From assembly GCF_040115645.1 (NCBI RefSeq), contig NC_089541.1, forward strand, positions 4,526,001 to 4,590,000: 64,000 bases of DNA, in the 5' to 3' direction. Position numbers and translations under genes: made by a program. The stretch comes from Euwallacea fornicatus (taxonomy: Eukaryota; Arthropoda; Insecta; Coleoptera; Curculionidae). The number at the start of each line of letters is the position of its first letter. Positions within the stretch are counted from its first letter, which is position 1. This document shows, piece by piece, positions 38,837-51,440 of this stretch. The notes under the pieces were generated by a model that was given only the letters and a program-made list of their open reading frames with translations, did no database searches and was not told where the DNA came from.

Positions 38837-39660
38837 GTGTGACTCCATATAACCCCATAGACTGCCTCCCCAGACGAGGACAGAACTAGTTTAGTGTGTA
38901 AACGGGTGCCTAGACGACTGTAGTGTCCCGGGACATAAACGGACCAAGTTGACTTTTAAGTGCCTTTTTTTTCCTTGCCGTTATATTTCAGTTTTTCTCT
39001 ATTATTATTGTTTTTTTTTGTAATCTTCAATAAATTTATTTCATTTTGTGTTGAGAGCAATTTTTTAAGGGGCCTTTTAACTATTTTTAACGTTATATTA
39101 AGTGAGATTAGCATTCCAATTAAAGACCCCCTTTTTTTAAATATATTTTCAAAGATAATTTTTAACACTATTGTTAATAGGCAGCGGCCAAATCAAAATA
39201 TATGAACCCGTATTACACCCTAAAATCCCCGCTTAACGGTTTGTTTCAACTAATGTTAGTATCTTTAATAATAAAGCTCATAGAAAATTATTCATTGAAT
39301 ACTTAACTAGCTAGGTAGGATGTAATTATTATTTATACAAAGTTTTCTTAGGAAATGAATAATTTTTTATAACAAATATATACATAGATAGCAGATACCT
39401 ATTGCATCGAACGGTTTCTTGTCGAAGTGGCAAACAGGGACTTTGAAAATGAAGTTTCCATTTCGCAAGAAATTCGTTCTAAATTACAGAAATTATTCAG
39501 ACTCGAAATCAGTCGGTGTATAACAGGCAAGTCAGCGTGAGTGTGTAATTATCCTCAGGTGTTGTGATTTTTAGTAAAAAAAAAACACGCTATAGTAAGG
39601 AAGATTGTGCATGTCTAAAACCATTTTCGATTTAATAAAGGAAAAAAAAACAAGACTGAG
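38837..39660 (+). other. SERCA long-isoform 3' UTR
   Basis: Directly follows the TAA of the long form. AATAAA-type signals are seen at about 39028, 39268 and 39635. The last is followed within a few bases by an A-run, typical of a cleavage region. The exact end is not known. Confidence 0.5.
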
Positions 39661-40739
39661 TTAGTTCTTTGTGTTTCGCTATGTTGTATTAACAGTTGCC
39701 TCTATTAGGTCCTCTCCACCGCTTTTAAAATAGTTATTTTTTGTTTAATTGTTTAAATTGTATAAAATTATCTAGGTACTTTTCAAACTAAACATTATTT
39801 CTTGATACTGAACTAAAGGATTTCTCAATGATTCCGGATAAAATATAGTGATTATTGATAATCTCCCTCAGAAAGTCAGGAAATGTGTTATTTAATGCGA
39901 AATTTTGAACATAATGACAGGTAAAATTGTTCAGAGTAGTCCGGGATATTTCGATATTGTTTGTGTTAATTAAGAGTAAACTTTATTTAATTGGGGGAGT
40001 TATCAGAGACGCATTTGCAAGGAAGACGGGGGTTAGGACGCATAAAGTTCGTTACAATTACTGCAAGCAAACATGTGGCCCGAAAATGAGTTTATCCCAT
40101 ACACGTACACTAATACAGCGGCAGTATGTCTTACCTTAATCGTGTTCAATAATCTATGCAGATATTTTACAGAGGATAAGTTTTGAAAAAATAGAATATT
40201 GGGAAATTACTTGGCCAAATTTCAGCATGTAGCTACTTCGATCAAATCATAAAACACTAAAGACAGTATTACCACTGAACCCCATTTGCTATATTACTGT
40301 AGCATGTTTTTGTTACATTTTATAGATATTTTTGTCTACGTACTTATCCAATACTCATTAATAAACATTTTTATGCAGAAATTTCCGTTCTATAAATAAA
40401 TTCATTATTCGTCCCATAGAATATTTTTCTAGATCAAGTGATTATTGTTTCCGTGTATCAATTACTGCAATAAGTAATTGATTATTTACGGAGACCCTTT
40501 TTTTCGTCCATGTCTTCGCAAAAGTTGCAGTGACGTCTTTACTCGAAGACATTTTGTGAACTGCAAATTTACAAAACCGTTGCTTTATCAGTGTACGCCA
40601 GTGAAGGATTTCTGATATTTCATTCATAATGTACGTTTATACAATTTGTGCGCGACGTATTTTGAAATACAAACGACCTCTAAAATCCAAGTGATGGTTT
40701 CGAAATTTAAGTCGATAGTTTTCGAGCTACTCTTACGGT
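39661..40739. other. SERCA last-intron / intergenic sequence
   Basis: Belongs to the intron of the short SERCA isoforms if those are used. Nothing coding is recognised. Confidence 0.4.
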
Positions 40740-41370
40740 AACTGTCACATTTTCATCTGAAAATGTTACAACAACCTGAGCCGGCCAAAACAGAAGTAAC
40801 CTGAATAGAAACTCATGTAATTGTTTAAGGAAACCCGAACTAACCAGTCAGCTTACTGCGAAATTACGGTACGATTCGTTTAAATAAACCCGAACTTAGG
40901 TCAATAGGAAAATCTCTTAATTTTGAATTTCATAGACTTTAACAAAAGAGTTTTAATTTTAGGATAATTCGAACATACGTTTTCTGTCATTTAAAAGTAG
41001 CCCAACGGAAATTTAGAAAAACTACGAAGTGACCAAAAATGTGTTCCACAAAAAAAACTACAGTAATTTTGGATTATCTTTAAGTGACTGAGTCATAATT
41101 TTTGTCTAAATTTAAAAAATAACCCGAATAACAGCTTGACAAGAATCAAACCTGAACCGACCTGAATAGGACAATCCGGTTACTTTGAAATAAAGCAACG
41201 GAAAATTCTAGTAATTTTTGGGCATGAAACTTATACTGATCGGAATAGACATTTTTATTAATTTTGAAGTAACATTCAAAATTCGTGAACATTTTTGAAG
41301 TAATTCGAACTGACCGGTATAAAAAAACTATAATTTTTAAATAACCGAAGGGGTAATTTTGTAATCAGCC
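40740..41370. repeat. degenerate short tandem-like repeat region
   Basis: Variants of the words 'aacccgaac', 'aacctgaac', 'gaactgaccggt', 'cctgaatag' and 'caacggaaa' recur, separated by AT-rich spacers, roughly every 50-100 bp. Copies are too diverged for me to define a unit length. It may be an old minisatellite. Confidence 0.3.
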
Positions 41371-42224
41371 CTAAATTTGTTTTCAAAAAATTGTTCTAGC
41401 GGATGTTCGACATATTGCATCGTGGTGCATCATTAGTTTTGCATCGACTAGCAATTCTGCTCAATATTTTTCAGTTTCGACCAACAGATGTGTGTAAAAC
41501 ACAAAGAAAAAACACCAAGTTTTGTCTGAAATCGCAACTTACTTGTCGATTTTGCCAGTTTTTATAGAAAGGACTTTAACTGGTAATTGGAAGCGTTCTG
41601 TCCTTTTGATGCTGCTATAAAAATAAATTAGTCCGATATTAGTAAGTAAAGAAAATCTCGACGTAGAATAATTTTTCGAATCAATTTAGAGAAATTTGTT
41701 GAATCTTTTGTAAGTAGACAAAGTTTCGAGGATTTATACAATTACGTAGTTATATGAATATAGATATATGTACCTATAACTTATACTATTATTTTATCAA
41801 TTGTAACAGTTTTATGAGCCCTTAAAAGTAATTAGATATATTTATTTATCTAAACATCTTTTCCCGAAAATTCTCATTATATACCTAAACAGTGTAGTAA
41901 TATTTTAACCCAATATTCCATGAAATTAGTCGACCTCCTATTTAGCTATTGAATTATCCTATGTAAATAATACTTTAAAGGACGCCGTTATGAGGAAATA
42001 TAATTTTTTCGACATGTCCTGTATGATTTTTCCTTGCTCCTAACGTTTTTCTATTGTGTGATGCCTAACAGAAATTAACATTTTCATTGAATTTGCATCA
42101 GTGTGAATTTCAGTTCCATGTCTCGAAGATGTACATGTAAGTATACACCTCCTTACATACTCGTAAATTTGTGTTATTTATTTAAATATGTTGAAATTGA
42201 CTAAAAAGTTTTTAATTTTTGCAG
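41371..42224. other. intronic/intergenic, nothing recognised
   Basis: Upstream of the alternative SERCA terminal exons. No coding potential seen. Confidence 0.4.
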
Positions 42225-42250
42225 TAGCAAAACCGGTACACCGAATGTGA
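42225..42250 (+). CDS. SERCA: candidate alternative SERCA last exon A
   Basis: A good acceptor (tttttaatttttgcag) ends at 42224. Joined in phase to a donor inside exon 13 (gacg/gtgaga, exon ending 38753), it would encode VAKPVHRM and stop, giving about 1000 aa. The inference rests on phase, the short tail length and the Arg-Met ending resembling the fly short form. It is less convincing than exon B at 42455. Confidence 0.4.
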
Positions 42251-42454
42251 ACCATTAACGACTCACCAAAGGACCTTTCTGAGTCGATGCGTGGAGTGAC
42301 CCCTCCCAGATCCTAGGAGTGCAAAATAATCTCCTCTAAAACTCTATTGTTTTCTAATCTATTCTCTTCTTACACTAACTTTCCGACTTCTAACTAACTC
42401 TGCAATTTAACTGATTTTCATAACGTTTATACTTAATCTGCTTTTATTTTTCAG

Positions 42455-42483
42455 TGGGTGAAGTTGTAGTAGATAGATGGTAA
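42455..42483 (+). CDS. SERCA: alternative SERCA last exon B (short isoform)
   Basis: An acceptor (cttttatttttcag) ends at 42454. Spliced from the internal donor at 38754 (gtgaga), this exon continues the frame as VGEVVVDRW and stop, giving a 1001-aa pump without the extra hydrophobic tail. The fly short isoform, as I recall it, ends in a very similar VPDVVVDRM. This supports a real, conserved alternative 3' exon 3.7 kb downstream of the donor. It would replace the last 27 residues of the long form with nine. Confidence 0.75.
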
Positions 42484-44692
42484 ACCTCCTTGAAGCTATC
42501 TCGACTACGCTTTTTAACTTAATTGACTCAGTTCTATCTAGAAGATTCGACGCTTTCATTCTTTTTAACACTAAAAGTTATTAGTGTATTTAGATCGTAC
42601 CGCTATTATTTATTAACGAAATTATTGAGTTGGAACCGCTTAACCTTCCGCAAGACATCTTAGTTTTTAGTGTTGATCCCTAAGAAGTTTTCATCCTTTT
42701 TCAAGGACCTGTGATGGTGCGTTAGATTAATTATTAGTAATTGTACATATATTAAGAAAATTATTTGTTATTTTATCGTTATTTGTTTTAAATAGTTGTC
42801 GAGGCCAGGACAAACTAGCGACTTTGAATACTAGTTCGAGAAGGGGAAATAGCCCTTTCACACTATACCTGACTGTTTTGCATTTCATCTACTAATGTCC
42901 TTATTTATGCGAATGTCCACCGCTGCACAACTAAACATTAAGAAAAAAGACATTAGCTGTATCTATACTCGCTAATATTTCAACACTTAAGAAGAGGACA
43001 TTCCGGATAATCATATTTCGCGATTTCAGCTCCCTGTAGCTGTTATATTGCATAATATAGAGCTTTATTGTTAATCTCGTGTACATTTTAGTGCATCTAT
43101 TGCAAAACTTGCAGTTTGTGCTGGTCGACAGTTGCACTTGCAACATAAAGAAAAAACATCTCGTACAATGTGAACTTACATCAGTTTTGTAAACAGATTA
43201 TTTATGTAAATAAAGTGGCAGCATTCTGGCTGTCGGACGTTAGTTTGGGTTTTACTGAAGGAATAACGTTGGAACATACTCTAAAATTCCTGTTGGTAGA
43301 GGCATAAAGCAGTTTTGCAACAAGGAGGATACTTCAAATATCAAAGATTTTTTTTTATATATTAATTAGAAAAAAAGGTCCTACAATTATCTCTGTAACT
43401 TAACAATGAAATATTTTAAAATAGGACTTTTGAAGTTTCCGGAGGACTTTTTTGAGATCCTATAGTCAGGTCGAAAGGTCGTTTTTTTTTTAATTATTTT
43501 AGAGAAATTCTCTCTTAAATATGGTAATGATACGAAAATTATGAATTCACAAGTAAGATTAAGCTTTTTGGATGGTCCCAGAAACTTTTCTAAAGTAAAA
43601 ATCATGGGGCTGTGTAACAAAATTAATAATTAACGTTTTCATTAAATTTCTTGCAATTTTCCTAATTTAATTACGAAAAACATTTTTGGAGGTTGTGTCA
43701 AGAAAGTTAATTTATCTTTCTTCCTTCATTTAGATTGAACCGTGGGTTTAATGAGTTTTCTTGTAGGAAAGTTCCTTTTTATTGATTATTTTATTGATGA
43801 GAATATTTGCCTCAGAAAAATTGAAAACTTATCGGGCCTCTCATCTTTGAATTTTTTTAATATTGCTTATGGAGTTTATAAGTAGGGTTTTTTGGCATTG
43901 TATAAAGCTTTTCGGTGTTTCGTTGATTCCAAACATTTCGAGTCTACTCCCCACAAAGTCAAGCATAACTACGGTTTAAAATTTAGAAAAATTCATCTGG
44001 TTAAAAGAATAATAAAACAAAATTTCTATTATTACTCTTGTTTTATTCTAAGCTTACTTCACAGGGTGATTGAACATAAATGTTCCTTTTTCATTGGCAC
44101 TGTTTGTCCTTGATAGATTTATACGTTTCAGATTTTCGGAACAACCATCAATAGAGGTTTTATTAAATACGGACTTACGTTGTTTTTGATTTTCGAAATT
44201 TTATGAGCAATGTAAAGTTAGTGAAAATATTCCACCGAAAATATCTCAAACTTTAATCAAAATTCATATAAATGCTGCGATAATTTCCAAATTTAAAACG
44301 CCACTGGTTTCAGAGATTATCGAATTAGATTTTCGTATGTTAATTTAGAACAATCGTGGAAGAAAAAAGTTCAAAAATCTTATAGGCGTACGATTAATAA
44401 TTTGAACGGTGAACTTTCATTCAAGATGGATGGGAATAAATCAAGTTTTTTACATGTGAATATGAAAAAACCCATTTTTAAGGTGACTTTAGTCGCATCT
44501 CTGTATACTGTAGAGAACTGATAGAGTGAGTGATAGACTATCGATGTTATTAAATGACTGTTTCAATTGAGAATTGTGCATTCAAAGTTCTTCATGTAGG
44601 ACGAATAAGAGAGCTAATAATACTTATTAAAAACCTGCTTCCAAGAATCCTTGCCACGGTTCAAAGCTAAATAAACAAAACTTAAATTAGGC
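42484..44692. other. SERCA short-isoform 3' UTR and intergenic
   Basis: The first few hundred bases should be the 3' UTR of the short isoform. The rest is AT-rich without recognisable genes. A cacagggtgattgaac word at about 44061 resembles the terminal motif of the inverted-repeat element at 55602-56297. Confidence 0.4.
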
Positions 44693-44776
44693 ATGCCAAA
44701 ATATTTCCAACAGTCTAGAAATGTACGTTATCCGACCAACACTCAATCCAGATTACACTTTTGCGAGAAAATAGAA

Positions 44777-46570
44777 ATGACTAAAATTATAATTTTTCTT
44801 ATTTTTACCATAAACTTCTTGAATTATGTATTTAGTGACTTGCAATTTAAATACCACACCAATAGTGAACTTCAGGAAGTTTTGGAGAGCTTCAAAACCG
44901 CGGTAAAGCATCCGATGAGAGCTAATTTGTATTCGATTGGTCGAACTACAGACGGTAAGTTAATTATATAGTAAAAAAAATACGAAAATGGAGTTTTTTG
45001 AAAGGTAATGATATGTGGGTAGTGGAAATAACTGCAACTCCTGAAAGGATGTTCAATGTTCCTAATGTTAAGCTTATAGGGAATATTCATGGTAATGAGC
45101 CAGTGGGCAGGGAAATGCTTTTGCACTTTATGCATGTGAGTGGATGATAAATTATCTTCGTGGAATAAGTTTTTTTGTCTATAGTATTTGAGAGTTGAGT
45201 ATCAGAAAGCAAACGAAACAATTTCTCTCTTGCTAAATAGCACCAGAATTCATATTTTACCTTCAATGAATCCTGATGGGTTTAGCAGATCGCTGATGGG
45301 CGATTGCGATAGTAATCGTGGAAGGTCCAATGGTAAAGGGCATACAGATTTGAACAGAAGTTTTCTTGGTAAAAAGTAATTTTTTTTTTTTTAATTAAAT
45401 TAAAAACTAATTTGCAGACCTATACAATGAGTATGATATAAATGGTCAAAAAGAGTCTAATGCAGTGATAAAATGGATGGAAGAAATTCCTTTTGTGCTT
45501 TCTGGGGTATTTCACGGAGGGGCTGTTGTGGCCAGTTATCCTTATGATAGTCTTAAAGCAAACAGTAAGTGCTTGATGCTCAGTTATTAAAATAATTCTA
45601 ACTAGACTGAGTAGGTTTGGATTCTCAAGAAGAGTCGTCTTTCTTAACCCCAGATAACGATGTTTTCATCCATTTAAGCACAACATACGCTAAGAATCAC
45701 AGAGAAATGTCCATGGGGAAATACTGCAATGTTTCCTACACGAAGTTTCCAGGAGGGATTACCAATGGGGCTTTGTGGTATTCATTCAGCGGTAAAGAGT
45801 TGAATATTTTTTAAACAATTTGATTTTTGAGTGCACTTCAGGTGGCATGCAGGATTACAATTATTTCTATCATGGCTGTATGGAGGTGACACTTGAGATA
45901 TCTTGTTGCAAATATCCACATTTTAGCAAATTAGAAAAGCTTTGGGATGATAACAGAGAAGTGCGTTATTAGATAAATTTAATATTTGATGATCAAATTC
46001 AATTTTTAGGCTTTGGTCGCATTTTGCAAGGAAGCACCCAACGGGGTTCATGGGCAAATCTTGGATAAAGGCACTCAGAAACCGATTGGTGGAGCTGAAT
46101 TAAAAATATCAGGCAGAAATATGACTTTTTTTAGTTTCAAGGAAACTGGAGAATTTTGGAGAATTCTCCTCCCTGGAAATTATATCATCGAGGTCAGCTA
46201 AAACTTTGCGAGAGGTGCTTTATTGATTCTTTGTCTTTTGTAGGCGAAAGCCGAAGGGTATAAGAGAACAAAGAAAGCTTTTAAAATAACCTTAGGGAAT
46301 CTAAGTATAAAATTGAATATATTTTTGAAGAAAATTCGCAGTTCGACTGAAATATTCAGTAATAAGAAATTGGAGGACATGCTCGGAATCTTTTCAGATA
46401 ACAGTAACACTTTGTGCCTTAATCCCATTAATACACGAAGTGTTGGTTGTGTCCTGAACCCGTTTATACCAAATAATTTATCCAAGAGCCTTACAGTAAC
46501 CATCTACAGTAACTACAATATCTATTTACATATTTATTATCTTATTTCAATTCATTTTTTTCTCAAATAA
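44777..46570 (+). CDS. metallocarboxypeptidase M14, N/E subfamily (CPM/CPD-like)
   Basis: Secreted or membrane-anchored zinc exopeptidase expected to remove C-terminal Lys/Arg from peptides. Exons are 44777-44954, 45005-45135, 45185-45368, 45418-45564, 45615-45791, 45842-45960, 46010-46192 and 46244-46570, all in phase, 481 aa. A signal peptide covers about residues 1-20. Zinc ligands are H88 and E91 (HGNEPVGRE) and H197 (VFHGG). NPDGF, DLNRSF, GGMQDYNY and CMEVTLEISCCKYP (catalytic E291) are all present. A transthyretin-like beta domain (VHGQILD onward) follows the catalytic domain. The last ~20 residues are hydrophobic, which suggests a GPI-attachment signal or membrane tail as in CPM. A single catalytic domain argues against full-length CPD. 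An upstream in-frame ATG (44693) was not chosen, because only the 44777 start begins with a signal peptide. AATAAA overlaps the stop codon. Confidence 0.92.
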
Positions 46571-48010
46571 ATAAATGTGCATCATATAAACCAGAATTAT
46601 GGGCACTTATCCCTCCCCTTACAGTTCCATTTATTGCCTTAAAATTAGGGCTTTAGATAATTATCCAGCTCATTCTGATGCATTTCGCAAACATTACGTC
46701 CCTCTGACATGGCTAATAAATCCGCATTCAGAAAAGGCAATTGAAATTATCTTGGCTATCATCCAGTCTTGAAATGTACATAGGCGTTACATAATGGATA
46801 ATAATTGACTATAAACCAGCAAGGGAGAAAACAACCGGAATTGTTATTTAATTTTTCTTTCTTAAACTGCTTTGAGAAATAAATTCGTGTTTATTGTGGC
46901 TTTATTAATGCTTTTGATTTAATGAGCGAGCTGGATTCATCGATTGTTACAAGTATTTTTGAGAAGCTCATTGCCTAAGTAGTATTAACCATTAAATTTT
47001 ACGACAATCCCATAAAAATTTCATCGCCCCGCCTCTGCAGCCCCATCTCGAAATCGAAACTAAGTTTGGATAGAGTCCAACATTGCGTAAAAGCAGTAGT
47101 TAAATTATTCCTTAACCGTAAAATAACTTTTTCTGGCGTTCGGCATTCATTAAGATATCTTTATTACTAGAATGACGAGGCATATCGATGTTTTCGGCTT
47201 ACTTTATGGCATCGATGGTCATTTACTTACTACCCAAAAACCATAGGACGAGGAAGAATATCTCTACACTGAGAAGGCTTCGCATCATTTTGTCCTCCAG
47301 ATTTGCAACATCAATGTCTTAATGGAACGATAATGTCGAATTTTTCATTTCATTTCAAATAAAGAAGTAGTCCTGCTCCTGTTGATTCATAGATCCTCTA
47401 GAATCCTTCGTCCCGTATGTAACTTAATTCATTTTATCTTTTAATCATATCTCAGAAATATTGTGCTATGTCTCCTACTTTATTCAATGACCATACACAC
47501 TTATCACTTCACTATTAGAAATAATTCATCATTGTCGTCAAATAATACCTTAAAGGTGATTTACATATGTAATCTTTTTTGTTGACCACTCGTATTTCCA
47601 GATACCGATCTCGTTTCAAAGTGTTTTATGGTTCTTCTTTAGAGGAACCGTAATCGAGCCAAATTGCCTACTGTTGACAAATGATGGCAGTGTATCATTA
47701 AAAATTTTTATTTAAAATCAAATTCGTTAAAGGCGTGGTTCTTCTTAATTGATCGGACAGGGAGGTCCTTTAACTACAATAGAAAATTCAAGGTAGTTAG
47801 CCTTGGATACCAATGATTAATGAAGAAGATTTTGAAGTAGGTATGACTACATTGAGAATACACGAGCACAGTTTTAAATTCGGACTAACTCTGTTGAAGT
47901 CATTCAATTGGGGAGAGGTAAGAAACCATCCATAACGTAAAATATAATATATAAAGTTTTCCTATCTCGTTTTCTTTTATAGCCTAGTGAATATTTGCTT
48001 TAGAAATGTA
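46571..48010. other. intergenic, nothing recognised
   Basis: Starts with the carboxypeptidase 3' end (AATAAATAAA at 46566-46575). No gene or repeat recognised in the rest. Confidence 0.4.
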
Positions 48011-49806
48011 TACAGAGTGCTTCATTTGAAACTTTCCACCACAGTTATTTCGGGTAATTGCAAAAATATCGTAAAACACTACGACACGTCAATTGAATTT
48101 TCGAGGGGGACACATGATGGCGCGAATCTCAAATTGGTTGAAACAACCCCCTCTGTGGGAGTCCAATTAGCCTTGAAATTTCAAATGGGCCCATGGGTCG
48201 AGCGACCACTCATTTTAAGGATAATGAAATTCTTTTCAACATAACAATCAATTTTCTTATTTTTGACCACCAGCTCTGAGAAAAATAACGCCCAAATTAC
48301 TTATTTAAATAACTAGATAAAATGAAGTAATTAAATGTTTAAAATGATCCCCCCCAATCTCCCCTTAGTAAAATAAACGTTGCTCTAATTTTTTTGGACA
48401 TTTCCAAGGACTTCAGAGGTGATTCGGCGACACTTTTCGACTATCCGTCTTCTTAATTTTTCCAGGGGCTCCGGTTGGGTTAGATAAGTTTTTGATTTAT
48501 GTGGCTTCACAGGAAAAAAACGAGAGGTGCGAAATAAGGTAACCTGAGTGGGCACTCAATTGATCCTCGACGATCTATCCAGTGATTGGGGAAATTTTGT
48601 TTCAAAAATTAATACACTGCTGCTGTAAAATGCGAAGGCGACCGTACTTGTTGAAACTACACTTAGTTTTCTAAAATACTTTCATCATTTTCGATAGCCT
48701 TCGCAATCATAATTGAGATTTACTGGGAGAACAAAATGACCCGATTACATGGTCACCGAGAATTCCAACCCAGATGTTCAGCTTTTGACGTTATTGAGTG
48801 TGTTTCTCACTGAAAAGCTTCGGATTGAAATCATTTTAGTATTGACAGTTATGGCGATGAATCAATTAATTTACGGAAAAGGTACATTCGTCCGAAAAAC
48901 AAATCGACGAAATTAAATTGAGATTAGTTACAATTCTATCAGTCAGGGATTCAAACAACTAAAACTTTTGATAGTTTGCGTATACTTGAGACGTTATTTG
49001 CTTCAATTTGGTCAACTACAACCATTTCGGTGGCTTTATATCTGACCGGATTTTCAGTTTGTCGCCTTTTATTATATGCGGACCCTTTTCCTCGAAATTT
49101 TCATATAAAAAAATTAACGTCACTAGTAAACATGAGAAGTACTGTTGTCTTCGGGTACCGTTCGTTGAAAATTTTAACTGTTACACTAGCGCAATTGGTG
49201 TTCTCCAAATACAGCAAAATTAGTTCAATCCTTTCTGCCGTAAAATAAACCATTTTCAAAAACACAATAGTAATGCACAATTGACTTAAAGTTTTTGGAC
49301 GCAGCTCAAAGGGAGAAACAATTATTAAATAAATTTTTAATTTATGAGCCAAATGTAAATAGCATATATAATAAAGTAAATTGTATATAATATAACTGAC
49401 AATTGATAATAATTATAATTAAAATAAAATAGTTGATAATAGAAAAAATGTGTATATTCCGGTCAGTTAAAGGGATTTTGTGAATATTTCTTTGCATCTG
49501 TTGCATACTTTGGGCGTTATTATTCTCAGAGCTGGTGGTCAAAAAAAACAGGCATTATATTAAAGAGAATTTTATTACCTTCAAAATGAGAGGGGTCACT
49601 CCACCCATGGTCCCATTTAAAATTCCAAAACAGATTATTCCAAGCAACCCCACACAAGGGGTTATTTCAATGAATTTAAAATCCACGCTATCATGTTCTC
49701 CTCGACAATCGAATCGATGTGTCTCTGCGTTTTGCCATATTTGCAAAAATATAGTAAAGTTTTGCAAAATAAAGGTGGCGGAAAATTTCTGATGGAACAC
49801 CCTGTA
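48011..49806. mobile_element. 1.8-kb DNA transposon relic with ~290-bp terminal inverted repeats
   Basis: The left arm 48011-48296 and right arm 49509-49806 are inverted copies. Both begin TACAG(G/A)GTG, share 'aatgggnccatgggt', and finish at 'gaccaccagctctgag' and 'aacgccca'. They differ by many substitutions and small indels. TA flanks both outer ends. The middle carries a broken transposase on the minus strand. It is non-functional and old. Confidence 0.8.
48345..48800 (-). pseudogene. broken mariner-like transposase inside the inverted-repeat element
   Basis: Minus-strand reading at about 48585-48480 gives WIDRRGSIECPLRLPYFAPLVFFL, a stop, then SHINQKLI. This matches the widespread insect motif W-I-G-x-x-G-x-x-EWP-x-RSPDLTPLDFFLWG. 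The acidic residues of SPDLTPLD are lost (Tyr and Val here). Downstream, GDWGGSF then a stop matches the usual GGHFEHLL end. Several frame changes are needed to read it. Confidence 0.65.
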
Positions 49807-51081
49807 TATACGATTTCAATGCTCCGAAATGATGTTGATATAAAATGAACATGTGGTAATTTTTGTGAACGGTCTGTTCCGACGAGGAGGTATACTGATT
49901 GTGGATCATCAGATATAGTAAGAAATAGGCACGACCTGATCAGCACTATTTGCACATATTTCTTACAATATGAAATTCCTGCTCTACCATCTTGGAATGA
50001 AGCTCTATATTTCTCCCTATGAGAACGTTACTTCTCAGAAATTGCACATTATGGGGAAGAGCTACATTTCTCTTTTGAATGAGCCCTCGCGGCACCTCGA
50101 ATCCTAGACAGAACGGGACACTGATAATTGGCCGATAATTCAGAAAAAAAAACATGGTTTTTGTGTTCATATCTTAGGTTCGAACAAGGAGGAATTGCAG
50201 CAAATTGTATTTTGTGTTTGGTTCATAAGTTTGAATTATGAAGATGGCAAAAGCGGTACCTGGACGGAGAAAGCATCATCCAGGTAGGTATCACTTTGTT
50301 GTTCACGTCTTCTACAAAATACAGTACTTTTCGAAAAGCCCTCATAACTCTCTTCTAGATCCCCAATTAAGAATCAAGCAAAAACGTCTCAAGGTGCTAC
50401 GTAAAGAAAAAGTTGATATTAACGGAAGTGAACAAATTATGGTCACATTCAATGTGGTGTTAAGCTTTTTGTTCTCACGGAGTTTGAAACGTGGTAAATT
50501 TCTAGGTGAACGATTTGGTTAAAGCACTAACTTGTTCAGACAAAGGTTTCTAATTCACCATCTTTTTTTTTCGCAAAAAACTGTGCCCAAGAGCACCATT
50601 ATTTTGTGATGGCCATGAGATTCACTATAGTAATGAACATGTTTATAATTTTTTTCGTGCCAATTTAAAGTAAAAATGTTTTTGTAATTTTTGCAAATAA
50701 GTAAAATGACAGTTTTAGCATCTGAAATGCGTGAGAAAAGGAAATACAGCTACCTCCTTAATTTTGTAACTCAGTTAATAAATGGTACTAGCAATCACAA
50801 TGGTTGCTATAGAGTTTAATCAAAATTAGTTGCTCACCATTAGAATATCGATAACTGGTGGAAGTACGAAGTCGGTAATATGGTGCGCTATGGTATGGTC
50901 AGCAAAACTACAGTTTAGAACTTAGAAAATTTCGATTGGTTCCGAAAGTGGTTTTTATTTTTTCCGCACTTACTTTTTTGGCCCCTTTTCTTCCCTAGAA
51001 TCCATTAAATTTTCATGTCATATTCAATTTTATGCGATGTCCATGCAATGATTCGAGTTTATCCCTATTGTCTAGTGTTTA
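49807..51081. other. intergenic, nothing recognised
   Basis: A two-segment reading at 50238-50522 could be spliced (donor at 50281, acceptor ending about 50358), but its product has no recognisable feature. Confidence 0.35.
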
Positions 51082-51104
51082 TCTCTCTCTCTCTCTCTCT
51101 CTCT
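51082..51104. repeat. (TC)n microsatellite
   Basis: About 11 TC units. Confidence 0.9.
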
Positions 51105-51440
51105 ATCTAGTATTTACGAAACTTAGTTTCGTATATACTTAGGTAGATTTCCATTCTCGCGATTTTGAAAAGGTATTTATTTAAATGAAAATGTCTTAAG
51201 TTGCATTCCAAGCGTTAGGGGGCCTTTAACTGAGGTATTCACGGTCGACTTTTTTCAGCTCGTAAAGAGTTACCCGCTTAGCCTCTCCACTTCCAAACCT
51301 CATTATAAATTTTCCATCTAGCTCGTCACCCATTTCAAGAAATCTTCATTCATAAGTTAAAAACGGACTTTTTGCCACTGTGCAATTTAAAACCCGGTTT
51401 GCGATAGCCGAAGCTTTATTACCAATCATTCAAGTTCCAT

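Noticed and set aside
44693..44776. Upstream in-frame ATG of the carboxypeptidase
   Set aside because: It would bury the signal peptide behind 28 polar residues. The ATG at 44777 gives a normal secretory start.
50238..50522. Two-exon reading starting MKMAKAVPGRRK
   Set aside because: Short product without recognisable features. Splice sites of this quality occur by chance.
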